From: Brevibacillus borstelensis
Lineage (GTDB): Bacteria > Bacillota > Bacilli > Brevibacillales > Brevibacillaceae
Assembly: GCF_003710865.1 (NCBI RefSeq)
Contig: NZ_RHHO01000012.1
Coordinates: 62,001-126,000, forward strand
DNA: 64,000 bases
Direction: 5' to 3'
In this document: positions 28,163-36,186 of the stretch, in pieces
Layout of the letters: each line of letters starts with the position of its first letter
Position numbering within the stretch: the first letter of the stretch is position 1
Notes under the pieces: model-generated
Database searches by the model: none
What the model saw: only the letters and a program-made list of their open reading frames with translations
Told to the model about the DNA's origin: nothing
Translations under genes and position numbers: made by a program

Positions 28163-31100
28163 CTATCGAGTTGTGTGATTGCGGATTCCCTGACGCTCCC
28201 AAGCATTTGCTGTCACGGCAAATGGCACACGATAATCGGTCAGTTCATGACCTTGGCCATTCTGTTTGTTCGGAAACGCGAATCCCTTTACGACACCAAA
28301 GCGGAACTGCACTGAGAAATGAACAGCGTAAGTGGAATCCTTTTTAAACCCTTTTTGCTTGTCTCCCATCAAGGGAGTATCGACCCCCATTTCCCGCACT
28401 CCCAATTTGGGAACGGCATAAGACGGCCCCTGCCACCAAATCGGTGTTGTCTTTTTCAGCGAAAGGGTCGATTGGAGCGTCGTGTTCCGGAGCCCCGTTT
28501 CGGAGATCCAGGATTGCGCCGCTGCAATGTCGGGATAGAGTGCGCTGACTGGGTGGCGATGGCGAGGTTCCAGCACGACATGGGTCAAAATTCGTTCGCC
28601 AGCGTAAAAGTCATCCGGCTTATTCACCGGATAGCGGTCCCGCGCGGTGTACTCCTGCCACTCGCTTGTATGGCGGAGTACCCCTTTGGCATTTGGCTCA
28701 AATACCCCAAATTGACGCTCACTGCCTTTTACCGTTATGGTGTAGCGCCCCGACATGCTTTGATGCACGGTATTGGACTGGCAGGTCTCCTCTCCTTCTT
28801 CTCCGTCCTCCCCTGCGCTTTTGGCACAACGGTCGTACGAGAGGGCAAATTGCACACTGTAGTCCATCGTGATGACAAATCCGTTGATTTCGGCTTTGTA
28901 TTTCATCGGGTTCAGAACCTGTCTCCAAGTCGTTTCTGTCGGCACAGTCGTACCGGTGTACAAGTAATCGCCGCCCATTGAGGAGCTGCTCACCTTCCAT
29001 TCCTGAGGCGTCCCTGGACCCGATACTTTCAGATCGAGCTGCGTCGGGCTATACACCGCCAGGCTCTTTGCATCAGCAATGTACCCAGGGCTGACTGTTA
29101 CACTTGCATTCTTGATTCCTTCCCCGCTGGCTGATTGCAGCAGCTGCGACTTGTATGTCTCGATATTCTGATTGATTTCCCGTTTTACTTGATCAAAGCC
29201 TTGATTAATCCTGGTTTGGTCAATGACGACGCGAATCTTCGCCGGCTCTCTCTCCCAGACCCCATCCACATTGACCTGCAGTCTCTGCAGTTGGCGGCCA
29301 TCACTGTCATAGATGTCGAGTCCAATTTCACCGCCATCGAAGTCTCCTCCTCCAACCGGCGGATTCGGTATCTCCGGTTCTTTCGGCTCGTTTCCCCCGC
29401 CTTCATCACCTGTTACCTTTACGGGCCAAACTGCGCGGTTATCCGGCCAAATGGTCTCGTTATCAGGTTTGTCTTTATCCGGGTTGATATGGGCGATAAA
29501 ATCCTCCGATTTTTTCGGATATTTGGTTGGAACGGTAATCTTCCGCACCTCTCCGGGTTTAAACTTGGCCACGTCCAGCATTGTTGCTTTGTCTGAGCTT
29601 TCCCAGCGGACGGCCAGCTTGGTATCGTGTTCCTGCTTGCCGTCATTCTTCACATCAAAGGTTATCGTCGCATCTGATCCGGCTGCTTGCGGATCAGCAG
29701 GGGTTATCTTGAAGCTGCTTTTTACGATGAGCAGGTTTTCTCCCTCGGGTTTTGGCGGCCCTTCCCCGATCTGTACAAAGAAAAAGCCATCACAATCCGC
29801 TGCTGTGCGATCCTCTGCATAAAATTCAACCTTGTACAATCCGGAAAGAGGAAAATAACCATCTGTGGCCGGGTCCATCGGAAAGATGATTTTTTGCTGG
29901 TATCTTGCATTCGTTGAATCGGAAAGCCATTTCCCATCGCGTTTTCGCTCCCAGGAACGTTTGTCTGGATCGAAATAATAGGTAACAAAGTCTATCTTTT
30001 CATCAGCAAAGAGTGTAAAGGAATGCCAGGGATCGGTCCATTGCTCCGGACTCATTTCCAGCGTCTCGCCGCGTTTAACCGGCTTGCTCCAAACAACGTC
30101 ATCATCGCCGTATTTGCCGCCCGCTATCTTTGCTGTAAGAATGTAGCATCTTCTATCAGACAGAATCGGGAAGGTCATTTCTACGACACAATCTCTGTCA
30201 CTTATGAAGACTAGTGTTACATCATCCCCGGCGTCAATCGTTTTCGGTAAGATCAACCGGAACCTTTCATTTGCTGCAAGCTTGCCAGACAGCGGTTTGT
30301 TCCTGTCCCCCTCTTTTATAAACCAAGAACCAGCGACATCGGCAGAAATATCCGTATGGGTATCGTACCCGTCCCCTGTAGCGGTCAGATTGGAGAAATA
30401 GAGATACTTCAAACCATTGTAGAGATTCTCTCCTGCCGGTGGATAATAGCTCGGAGGCTCACCATAAGCTTTAAATCCTATGCGTTTTTGTTCGTCGATC
30501 GTACAACTTGTATCCTTTACTTTGATTGTAATCGTCCACTCACATTCTGGGCGCTTTTCAAAGTCTGTTCGCTTTAGTTCCAAGGACAGCTTGTACGTTT
30601 TCCCGCGTTCCAGGGGAATGTCATAGCTTCTATCCGGACCTCGGTAAGGCAAGGAAACATGATCGGAGACATACGGACGCACGCGGCCATTGTCTCCCTC
30701 ATCCAACGGGATTACCCTTTCTCGGCCATCAGGCATCGTAACATTCCACGTAGTATGAAACGGTTGCGTTTCACCGCCGCTATCTTTGTATGAAGCTACA
30801 AATTTCAGACTTTCTCCGGGCATAACTTCAATGACTCCACCCCTTGGAATGGCGTCTCCATTCACTTTGACGATGGGACAGCTATCGTACTTGTCGTTTG
30901 GAGAACCAGCATAAAACTGCTTGTCCCAGCATAGCGTACCGTCGTCGCTTACGTATTTCACTGTAAAGGAGCCTGATGAGGGAACGTACATGATCCCCAC
31001 CTTCCTGTTGTTCCCGGAGCCTATTTGCATCGGGGTGCCGTTGTAGGAAAAGGTGCCGGGCTTTGATGCGGTGAAGACGACCCTTGCATCTCTTTCAATG

Positions 31101-32179
31101 CGTTCCGTATCTCCTCCGCTCGGTACACCCTGCCGTTCCGTATCGTTTTTCTCTCCTTCGATTCGTATTTCCATGGTCGTTTTTTTGCAACCGGTTGGTG
31201 GTGGATCGGGGTCTTTGCCCCCGCCATTGTCCTCACCGGGAGGCGGTGGTACCTCGCCAACAACAAAAGGTGCTGCATAAGCAACACCTTGTCCGTCTAC
31301 CGCGGGAGCATTTTTTGTATTTCTTGCATGGGTATCTGTGAATAGGATTCGTGCTTCATAGTTTCCAGCTTTAGTGGGTACCCATGTTTTCTGTGGAAAG
31401 TTTACAGATTGGCCGCTGCCGTTTCCTTCCCCACTAATCGGATACTCTGTAATCGCCTCAGAGAATGCCTTTTCGGTCTGCCCTGTATCTAGATTGTAGA
31501 TGTAATAGTTTAAGACTTTTAATCCGCGATTGTAGATACTGTAGTCTTTTCCTTGGGCAGTTATCGTAACAGTTTGTCCGACTTCATATTTTGTCTTGTC
31601 GGTTTTGATACTTCCATCGGGGCGCTGGGTTGTGGTGAAGCTGGTTACCCCGACGTAGACTCCTTTCTCATGGCTCTGGGCTGCACGGTAACTATAAGGA
31701 TTTCCCCTTCCACCGGACATTTCTGCTACTTTAGAAAGGAGGTATCCAGTATACTCTCGTCCTCCCCCTTCAGTAATACTTCCACCATAAAGTCCATTGT
31801 TGCTAGTCATGAAGGAGGGATTGCCGTTAAAGAGTCTCGCCCAGTCTCGCGCTTCGTCTAAATCGACAATTGGATATCCGTTATCTACTTTCGTCGATGC
31901 TTTTGAATAGTTGGCTACCTTACCCGTTCCATTTGTAGCTCCAGAATATCGTACGTCGGCTATAGTGAGGGACATATACTCCCTAAGGCCGAAACCGTTA
32001 ACAAAGCTTTCATCGCTATCCCTAATCGCATAATGCTCATCTATCCACCCAGGAATTCTACCGTAAGTGTTTGGCGTAAACGTGTTGGCACCTACCGTAG
32101 GAGTGAAAAGAAAAGTGTTAAATGCACATACAATAACACAAAGTGTTGTTAGTACCCTACTCAGGAATGTTTTATGCAA
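28163..32179 (-). CDS. Very large exported protein of unknown function with CARDB-like region
   Basis: Protein of 1338 residues with a signal peptide (about 1-31, LTTLCVIVCAFNTFLFTPTVGA). After the leader come a region about 32-180, a beta-rich section with a Pro/Gly linker (about 305-335, PPPPGEDNGGGKDPDPPP), several Ig-like beta domains, a CARDB-like segment at about 825-920 (LLIVKSSFKITPADPQAAGSDATITFDVKNDG...), another Gly/Pro linker and a C-terminal beta-rich module. No SLH, LPXTG or catalytic motif was seen. The start is TTG at 32179, whose ribosome-binding site overlaps the stop of the SLH gene, so the two are translationally coupled. A structural or adhesive surface role held by the neighbouring SLH protein is plausible but inferred. 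Confidence 0.8.
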   Translation of the reverse strand: MHKTFLSRVLTTLCVIVCAFNTFLFTPTVGANTFTPNTYGRIPGWIDEHYAIRDSDESFVNGFGLREYMSLTIADVRYSGATNGTGKVANYSKASTKVDNGYPIVDLDEARDWARLFNGNPSFMTSNNGLYGGSITEGGGREYTGYLLSKVAEMSGGRGNPYSYRAAQSHEKGVYVGVTSFTTTQRPDGSIKTDKTKYEVGQTVTITAQGKDYSIYNRGLKVLNYYIYNLDTGQTEKAFSEAITEYPISGEGNGSGQSVNFPQKTWVPTKAGNYEARILFTDTHARNTKNAPAVDGQGVAYAAPFVVGEVPPPPGEDNGGGKDPDPPPTGCKKTTMEIRIEGEKNDTERQGVPSGGDTERIERDARVVFTASKPGTFSYNGTPMQIGSGNNRKVGIMYVPSSGSFTVKYVSDDGTLCWDKQFYAGSPNDKYDSCPIVKVNGDAIPRGGVIEVMPGESLKFVASYKDSGGETQPFHTTWNVTMPDGRERVIPLDEGDNGRVRPYVSDHVSLPYRGPDRSYDIPLERGKTYKLSLELKRTDFEKRPECEWTITIKVKDTSCTIDEQKRIGFKAYGEPPSYYPPAGENLYNGLKYLYFSNLTATGDGYDTHTDISADVAGSWFIKEGDRNKPLSGKLAANERFRLILPKTIDAGDDVTLVFISDRDCVVEMTFPILSDRRCYILTAKIAGGKYGDDDVVWSKPVKRGETLEMSPEQWTDPWHSFTLFADEKIDFVTYYFDPDKRSWERKRDGKWLSDSTNARYQQKIIFPMDPATDGYFPLSGLYKVEFYAEDRTAADCDGFFFVQIGEGPPKPEGENLLIVKSSFKITPADPQAAGSDATITFDVKNDGKQEHDTKLAVRWESSDKATMLDVAKFKPGEVRKITVPTKYPKKSEDFIAHINPDKDKPDNETIWPDNRAVWPVKVTGDEGGGNEPKEPEIPNPPVGGGDFDGGEIGLDIYDSDGRQLQRLQVNVDGVWEREPAKIRVVIDQTRINQGFDQVKREINQNIETYKSQLLQSASGEGIKNASVTVSPGYIADAKSLAVYSPTQLDLKVSGPGTPQEWKVSSSSMGGDYLYTGTTVPTETTWRQVLNPMKYKAEINGFVITMDYSVQFALSYDRCAKSAGEDGEEGEETCQSNTVHQSMSGRYTITVKGSERQFGVFEPNAKGVLRHTSEWQEYTARDRYPVNKPDDFYAGERILTHVVLEPRHRHPVSALYPDIAAAQSWISETGLRNTTLQSTLSLKKTTPIWWQGPSYAVPKLGVREMGVDTPLMGDKQKGFKKDSTYAVHFSVQFRFGVVKGFAFPNKQNGQGHELTDYRVPFAVTANAWERQGIRNHTTR

Positions 32180-32183
32180 TTTA

Positions 32184-33077
32184 TCACCTACTATTTTCCC
32201 GCTCGAGAGTACGAAAATCTCGATAAAGGTAACTAGCTAATGACTTTGCTTCTCCCTGAAACTTAACTGTCAGCCTGATATATTCTACCTCACTAGCACT
32301 GAATGAGATATTCCCGGAATATATCGAAGAAACCTTTCCATCCTTAAATTGTACGTAAAGTCGAATATCATACCCCTTGCCCGATGGCACAGTTCCACGT
32401 AATATTCCCCCAGAAACCTTTAAGGAGTTATGAAATCTTGTAGCGATCTTCTCTCCTTCTTGAATACTCAAAAAGTCTGTATGCAGCACATAAAGAGCTG
32501 CTGCCTGTTCACCCCTACTTAGAGTTCCAAGAGCATCATACCGTGTGGTAGAAACTCCATTTGGAAATGCCCCCAATTTGCCAGAAATCCAGTGAGAATC
32601 TACCGCATCAGTAATATAGTACTGGGGATTCCGCTGGTACCCTTTACGCAAACTCTTCCAGGCATTGACCATCAATCTGCTAGCTTCCTCTCGATTCATA
32701 ACTTTATTTGGATTGATCTCAACACCATCAAGAATTCCATCACGCTTTGCACGTTCATAGTAAACTTTCGCCCAATGATTTTCAGGTAATTCTTGTACAG
32801 GCTCACCCGAAGTCAACCCCTTAACATTTACCAGACCTGCAACCAAATCCGCCTGAGTAATTGGTTTGTCAGGCTGAAAACTCCCATCCGGAAAAAGCCA
32901 CATCAATTTATTTTTCACAACATAATCAATCGCATCGCGATGTGGATGATTCTGATAATCACTTAGCTTGGCCGGTACTTGGGCTGCATTGGTTACCGGC
33001 ACAAGAGCGGATAATCCTGCACCAATTGTCAGGACCAAAACAATTACGCTTGAAAAAAGTTTATAGAATCGCTTCAA
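32184..33077 (-). CDS. SLH-domain surface protein
   Basis: Exported protein of about 297 residues. A signal peptide (about 1-30) is followed by three S-layer-homology repeats: LSDYQNHPHRDAIDYVVKNKLMWLFPDGSFQPDKPITQADLVAGL, LPENHWAKVYYERAKRDGILDGVEINPNKVMNREEASRLMV, and VDSHWISGKLGAFPNGVSTTRYDALGTLSRGEQAAAL. SLH units bind pyruvylated wall polymer. A C-terminal beta-rich part of about 80 residues remains. The start is TTG at 33077, 7 bases after AAAGGAGG. It heads the operon with the 1338-residue protein and the lipase-like protein. Confidence 0.88.
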   Translation of the reverse strand: MKRFYKLFSSVIVLVLTIGAGLSALVPVTNAAQVPAKLSDYQNHPHRDAIDYVVKNKLMWLFPDGSFQPDKPITQADLVAGLVNVKGLTSGEPVQELPENHWAKVYYERAKRDGILDGVEINPNKVMNREEASRLMVNAWKSLRKGYQRNPQYYITDAVDSHWISGKLGAFPNGVSTTRYDALGTLSRGEQAAALYVLHTDFLSIQEGEKIATRFHNSLKVSGGILRGTVPSGKGYDIRLYVQFKDGKVSSIYSGNISFSASEVEYIRLTVKFQGEAKSLASYLYRDFRTLERENSR

Positions 33078-33124
33078 GACACATCCTCCTTTTTCGCCAT
33101 CTTCCCACACCTTTCTACCTTCCA

Positions 33125-33153
33125 ATTATGGTATAAGTTACCTGTATAAGCAA
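33125..33153 (-). promoter_or_regulatory. Promoter of the surface-protein operon
   Basis: On the minus strand TTGCTT (33148-33153) and CATAAT (33125-33130) are 17 bases apart, about 50 bases before the TTG start at 33077 and directly after the stop of the thioredoxin-like gene. Confidence 0.65.
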
Positions 33154-33552
33154 TCAAGAAGAATATGCGTCCATCTGCTTCTGAATAAACCGGTCAAGCA
33201 CTTCCCCGGAAACATCCCCCTCCAGCTTATCCACTACCTTCCCATCCTTCACAATAAACACCGTAGGCGTAACCTCCGCACCCAGCTTTTCCGCCTCATC
33301 CAGCTCTTTTGGATTATGGATGTCGAGCCTTTCTACCCGCCAGCCAGAAGAAATATCCTGCACAGCTTCATCGAATTTAGGGGCGAATGTGGTGCAATAT
33401 CCGCAACTGTCGCTGTACACGTACACGACCCTCCCTTGCTCCGCTCCCATCGTGACAGACATGAGAGCTGCGGCGAACATGCACCCGAGCACAAAGGTTA
33501 TCCCCCAAATCCAGCGCCAGTTCTTTCCTCGCTGCTTGTATCCTGTCTTCAT
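33154..33552 (-). CDS. Membrane-anchored thioredoxin-like protein
   Basis: Protein of 132 residues with one N-terminal membrane segment (about 14-33, IWGITFVLGCMFAAALMSV) and an extracytoplasmic thioredoxin fold. The redox motif is CGYC in VYVYSDSCGYCTTFAPKFDEA, and the cis-proline follows in GAEVTPTVFIVKDGK. The start is ATG at 33552 after GGGAGGGAACCCTC. It may reduce or isomerise disulfides of exported proteins. It ends where the surface operon promoter begins, so read-through is possible. Confidence 0.85.
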   Translation of the reverse strand: MKTGYKQRGKNWRWIWGITFVLGCMFAAALMSVTMGAEQGRVVYVYSDSCGYCTTFAPKFDEAVQDISSGWRVERLDIHNPKELDEAEKLGAEVTPTVFIVKDGKVVDKLEGDVSGEVLDRFIQKQMDAYSS

Positions 33553-33659
33553 GAGGGTTCCCTCCCGAACAAGCTTTATAGTGTGTGTTGCTAACACTGT
33601 AATGGCGATATGCGTTTGTCAAAGAACGGTGAGTCCATTATGCCGTTTTCTCCTGGGAC

Positions 33660-33686
33660 AAAAAAAAGCCGGTCATCTGACCGGCT
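33660..33686 (-). terminator. Intrinsic terminator of ywfO-ywgA
   Basis: AGCCGGTCATCTGACCGGCT (33667-33686) is a perfect palindrome; on the minus strand it runs into eight T. Confidence 0.92.
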
Positions 33687-33789
33687 GGTTGGCGAAAGGT
33701 ACCGCAGCAGGCGCTAAAAACCCCGCTGCGCAAAACGTATTCATCATGGAAACAAGAAAGATGATTGCATTTTTTCCAACACAAAAAAA

Positions 33790-34314
33790 CTATATCAACG
33801 GGGTATGACCAGCTTTCGTCAGCTCGCGGAGCTCTTCGATAAAAGCCAACCCCTTTTGAATCTCCTCTTCGGTATAGCGCTGTTTGCTCTTAAAGGTAAA
33901 AATCTTCGCTTTCATTTCTTCATAGGGAAGATGATTGAAGTAAAGGATGGTCGAGACCAGCTCAAGAAAACGGGAGTTCTCCTCGTTCATCCGCCGGATT
34001 GCTTGCTCGCCCAGTCCGAAATCGACTTCGTGAAAACGCAAAAAATCACGCCCGGTGTCATTCAGCGTATACCGGTACATGTGAATGGCCCCTTTGGTCT
34101 CCACCTGCTCGTCCAGAAGTCCCATGTTGCACAGCTCGTCCACGCGCAAGGTCAGCTCCTCCGAGTAAGGACCGTACATATGAAACTCGAACCGCTCATC
34201 GAAGTCCATATCCAGATGTTTCGCTATGTACACCATCTTTTGCAGCTTTTTGCGACCGCTCACTTCGCCCACGGTCTCGATTAAACGTATGATTTTGGCG
34301 TGACGCCTAAGCAT
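33790..34314 (-). CDS. ywgA: YwgA family protein
   Basis: Protein of 174 residues recognised as YwgA of Bacillus, function unknown. The N-terminus LRRHAKIIRLIETVGEVSGRKKLQKMVYIAKHLDMDFDERFEFHMYGPYSEELTLRVDELCNMGLL resembles a winged-helix-like fold also seen in uncharacterised DUF4065-like proteins. It overlaps the stop of ywfO by 8 bases, so the two are coupled. The pair ywfO-ywgA is kept in Bacillus. Confidence 0.82.
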   Translation of the reverse strand: MLRRHAKIIRLIETVGEVSGRKKLQKMVYIAKHLDMDFDERFEFHMYGPYSEELTLRVDELCNMGLLDEQVETKGAIHMYRYTLNDTGRDFLRFHEVDFGLGEQAIRRMNEENSRFLELVSTILYFNHLPYEEMKAKIFTFKSKQRYTEEEIQKGLAFIEELRELTKAGHTPLI

Positions 34315-35602
34315 CCTCCATCACTCCCAGACGATCTCGTATCTTTCCGGAGAGCTCCTCCGGCAATGCCATAACCTTGTCCATAGGAAAATACAGCTTG
34401 TAGTCAAACCGGCGTTTGCCGCTGATCGCCTGCACGATCTCCGACTTCTCCGACAGCTCGGTCAGCTCGCCTGAAGGCATTACCAGCATGATCGGAATCC
34501 GCTCTTCATCTTCGCCAGCACGGTAAAAATCATACGGAAGATCGGAGGTCGTGTCCACTTCCAAATAATAGGCCGGATCAATATCCGCAGACTGGAACAG
34601 CTCTTTCAAGTCTGCCAGCAAGCGGAAATCTCTTGGGTTATATTCGACGTATTTAAAGAGATTCCTGTCGAGAAAACGGGCGCATAAATCTTTCAGAACG
34701 GCATCATTTTCATTGCGCCAGAGCTGCATGTAAAAGAGAATGACCGACTCATCGAGGGACAAATAATCGGCAAGCTCTACTTGTTCGTTTAGAAACGGCA
34801 GCAGGAGAGTCGGCTCCTGACGGAAGGGAAAGCCTTGCAGAAACAGCTCTTTCGCACGCTGAAAAATCTTGCGCAGAACCACTTCCGCACTGCGCGTCAC
34901 CGGATGAAAATAAACCTGCCAGTACATCTGATAGCGGGACATGATGTAGTCTTCGACGGCGTGCATGCCGCTGTACTTAAAGACAATTCCGTCTTCGCCC
35001 GGACGCATGACGCGAAGAATCCGCTCGATCTCGAAATTGCCGTAATTCACGCCCGTGTAATACGCGTCGCGCAGCAAATAATCCATCCGGTCAGCGTCGA
35101 TCTGGCTGGAAATCAGACTGACGATCAGCTTGTTGTCGTAAGTCTTGGCGATAACCTCAGCCACCCGTTTCGGAAAATCTTCACCCATGCGCTTCAGTAT
35201 CCGGTTGATCTGGGTATCACCCTGCAGGATCGCCCTTGTCCAATCCTCATGATGATAGCGGAATACTTTTTCAAACGAATGGGAAAACGGCCCGTGCCCC
35301 ACGTCGTGAAGCAGAGCAGCACAGAGACAAAGCAGCTTTTCTTCATAGGAAAGATGAATTCTCCCCTCGAACGTCTCCAGGATGCGGCGCATGATCTCAT
35401 AGACGCCAAGCGAATGATTGAAGCGGCTGTGCTCACCGCCATGAAAGGTAAAAAAGCTCGTACCAAGCTGCCGGATGCGACGCAGACGCTGGAATTCCGC
35501 CGAATTGATCAAATCCCAGATCAGCTTGTCCCGTACATGTACATAGCTGTGCACCGGGTCTTTAAACACTTTTTCTTCGTCTAAAAGCTGGGGCTGTTTC
35601 AA
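34307..35602 (-). CDS. ywfO: HD-domain phosphohydrolase YwfO
   Basis: HD-superfamily protein of about 431 residues. Metal motifs are H (FHGGEHSRFNHSLGVYEIMRRIL), HD in AALLHDVGHGPFSHSFE and D further on in SSQIDADRMDYLLRDAYYTGV. It resembles dGTP triphosphohydrolase-like proteins; YwfO of B. subtilis has been discussed as a nucleotide hydrolase, but the substrate is not certain here. The preferred start is TTG at 35602 (MKQPQLLDEEKVFKDPVH), 10 bases after GGGAG; the frame stays open up to 35659. The upstream region holds a MITE-like element ending about 50 bases away, which may have moved or supplied the promoter. Confidence 0.85.
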   Translation of the reverse strand: MKQPQLLDEEKVFKDPVHSYVHVRDKLIWDLINSAEFQRLRRIRQLGTSFFTFHGGEHSRFNHSLGVYEIMRRILETFEGRIHLSYEEKLLCLCAALLHDVGHGPFSHSFEKVFRYHHEDWTRAILQGDTQINRILKRMGEDFPKRVAEVIAKTYDNKLIVSLISSQIDADRMDYLLRDAYYTGVNYGNFEIERILRVMRPGEDGIVFKYSGMHAVEDYIMSRYQMYWQVYFHPVTRSAEVVLRKIFQRAKELFLQGFPFRQEPTLLLPFLNEQVELADYLSLDESVILFYMQLWRNENDAVLKDLCARFLDRNLFKYVEYNPRDFRLLADLKELFQSADIDPAYYLEVDTTSDLPYDFYRAGEDEERIPIMLVMPSGELTELSEKSEIVQAISGKRRFDYKLYFPMDKVMALPEELSGKIRDRLGVMEDA

Positions 35603-35653
35603 TCTGGTCACTCTCCCTTCCGGCTCGAAAAAATTCCTGGTTAAGTGGGCCGC

Positions 35654-35914
35654 GTTCAAAAAGTCCGGGAAAACCAGGCCGTTTCAGTTCAAGGCACGGC
35701 AGACCCCAGCAGCGGAGCACAGGTGCGGCTGTGTATGCTGAGCCTGTATGTGCGGAGCGCAGGTGAAGCTGTATATGCAGATGCTATGTATACGCGGATG
35801 GGTGGACAACAGCTTTTTCGGACCTGCGCCTCTCCCACATACGTCGCGGCATTACATGACAGTAGTCGGACCACATCATAAATTCGCAGCTTGCTTTTCC
35901 CGGACTTTTTGAAC
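35654..35914. mobile_element. MITE-like element with perfect 20-bp terminal inverted repeats
   Basis: GTTCAAAAAGTCCGGGAAAA (35654-35673) and its exact complement TTTTCCCGGACTTTTTGAAC (35895-35914) bound 261 bases. No transposase is encoded inside. The interior contains two imperfect ~41-bp direct repeats (35712-35792). No clear target-site duplication is visible. It lies between the ywfO start and the RND operon end. The name MITE is provisional. Confidence 0.65.
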
Positions 35915-36048
35915 ATCCTCTATCGGGATTATATCATATGCCTTGGGATGAAAATAACAGGCTTTGCCATTGCTATTTTCCCTTCGACATCCAGCGAGCT
36001 ATGTACTTGTGTGCCTTCATTCGGGGAGGCTCGCGTTTGAAAGAGAAA

Positions 36049-36079
36049 CGGACTTCTGTCCCTTAGGAGCAGAAGCCCG
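36049..36079 (-). terminator. Hairpin terminator of the RND operon
   Basis: On the minus strand GGGCTTCTG and CAGAAGTCC form a stem (one G-U pair) around a 13-base loop, followed by GTTTCTCTTTC. It lies past the tandem repeats downstream of the permease stop. Confidence 0.6.
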
Positions 36080-36097
36080 CCGCAAAGTGATAAAAGC

Positions 36098-36178
36098 ATC
36101 TTTGCTGTATTCGGTACTTGTTTGTTTTCGGTACTAGTGTATTCGGTGCCTGTTTGTATTCGATGCTTTTACGTATCG
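36098..36178. repeat. Imperfect 15-17-bp tandem repeats in the RND 3' spacer
   Basis: Four or five units of the type TGTATTCGGTACTTGTT (variants TGTTTTCGGTACTAG, TGTATTCGGTGCCTGTT, TGTATTCGATGCTTTTA) lie between the stop of the RND gene at 36187 and its hairpin. Confidence 0.7.
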
Positions 36179-36186
36179 AAACTTCG

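Noticed and set aside
35689-35916. Minus-strand frame of 75 codons within the MITE-like element
   Set aside because: It begins in the terminal inverted repeat and contains the 41-bp repeats; no coding signal.
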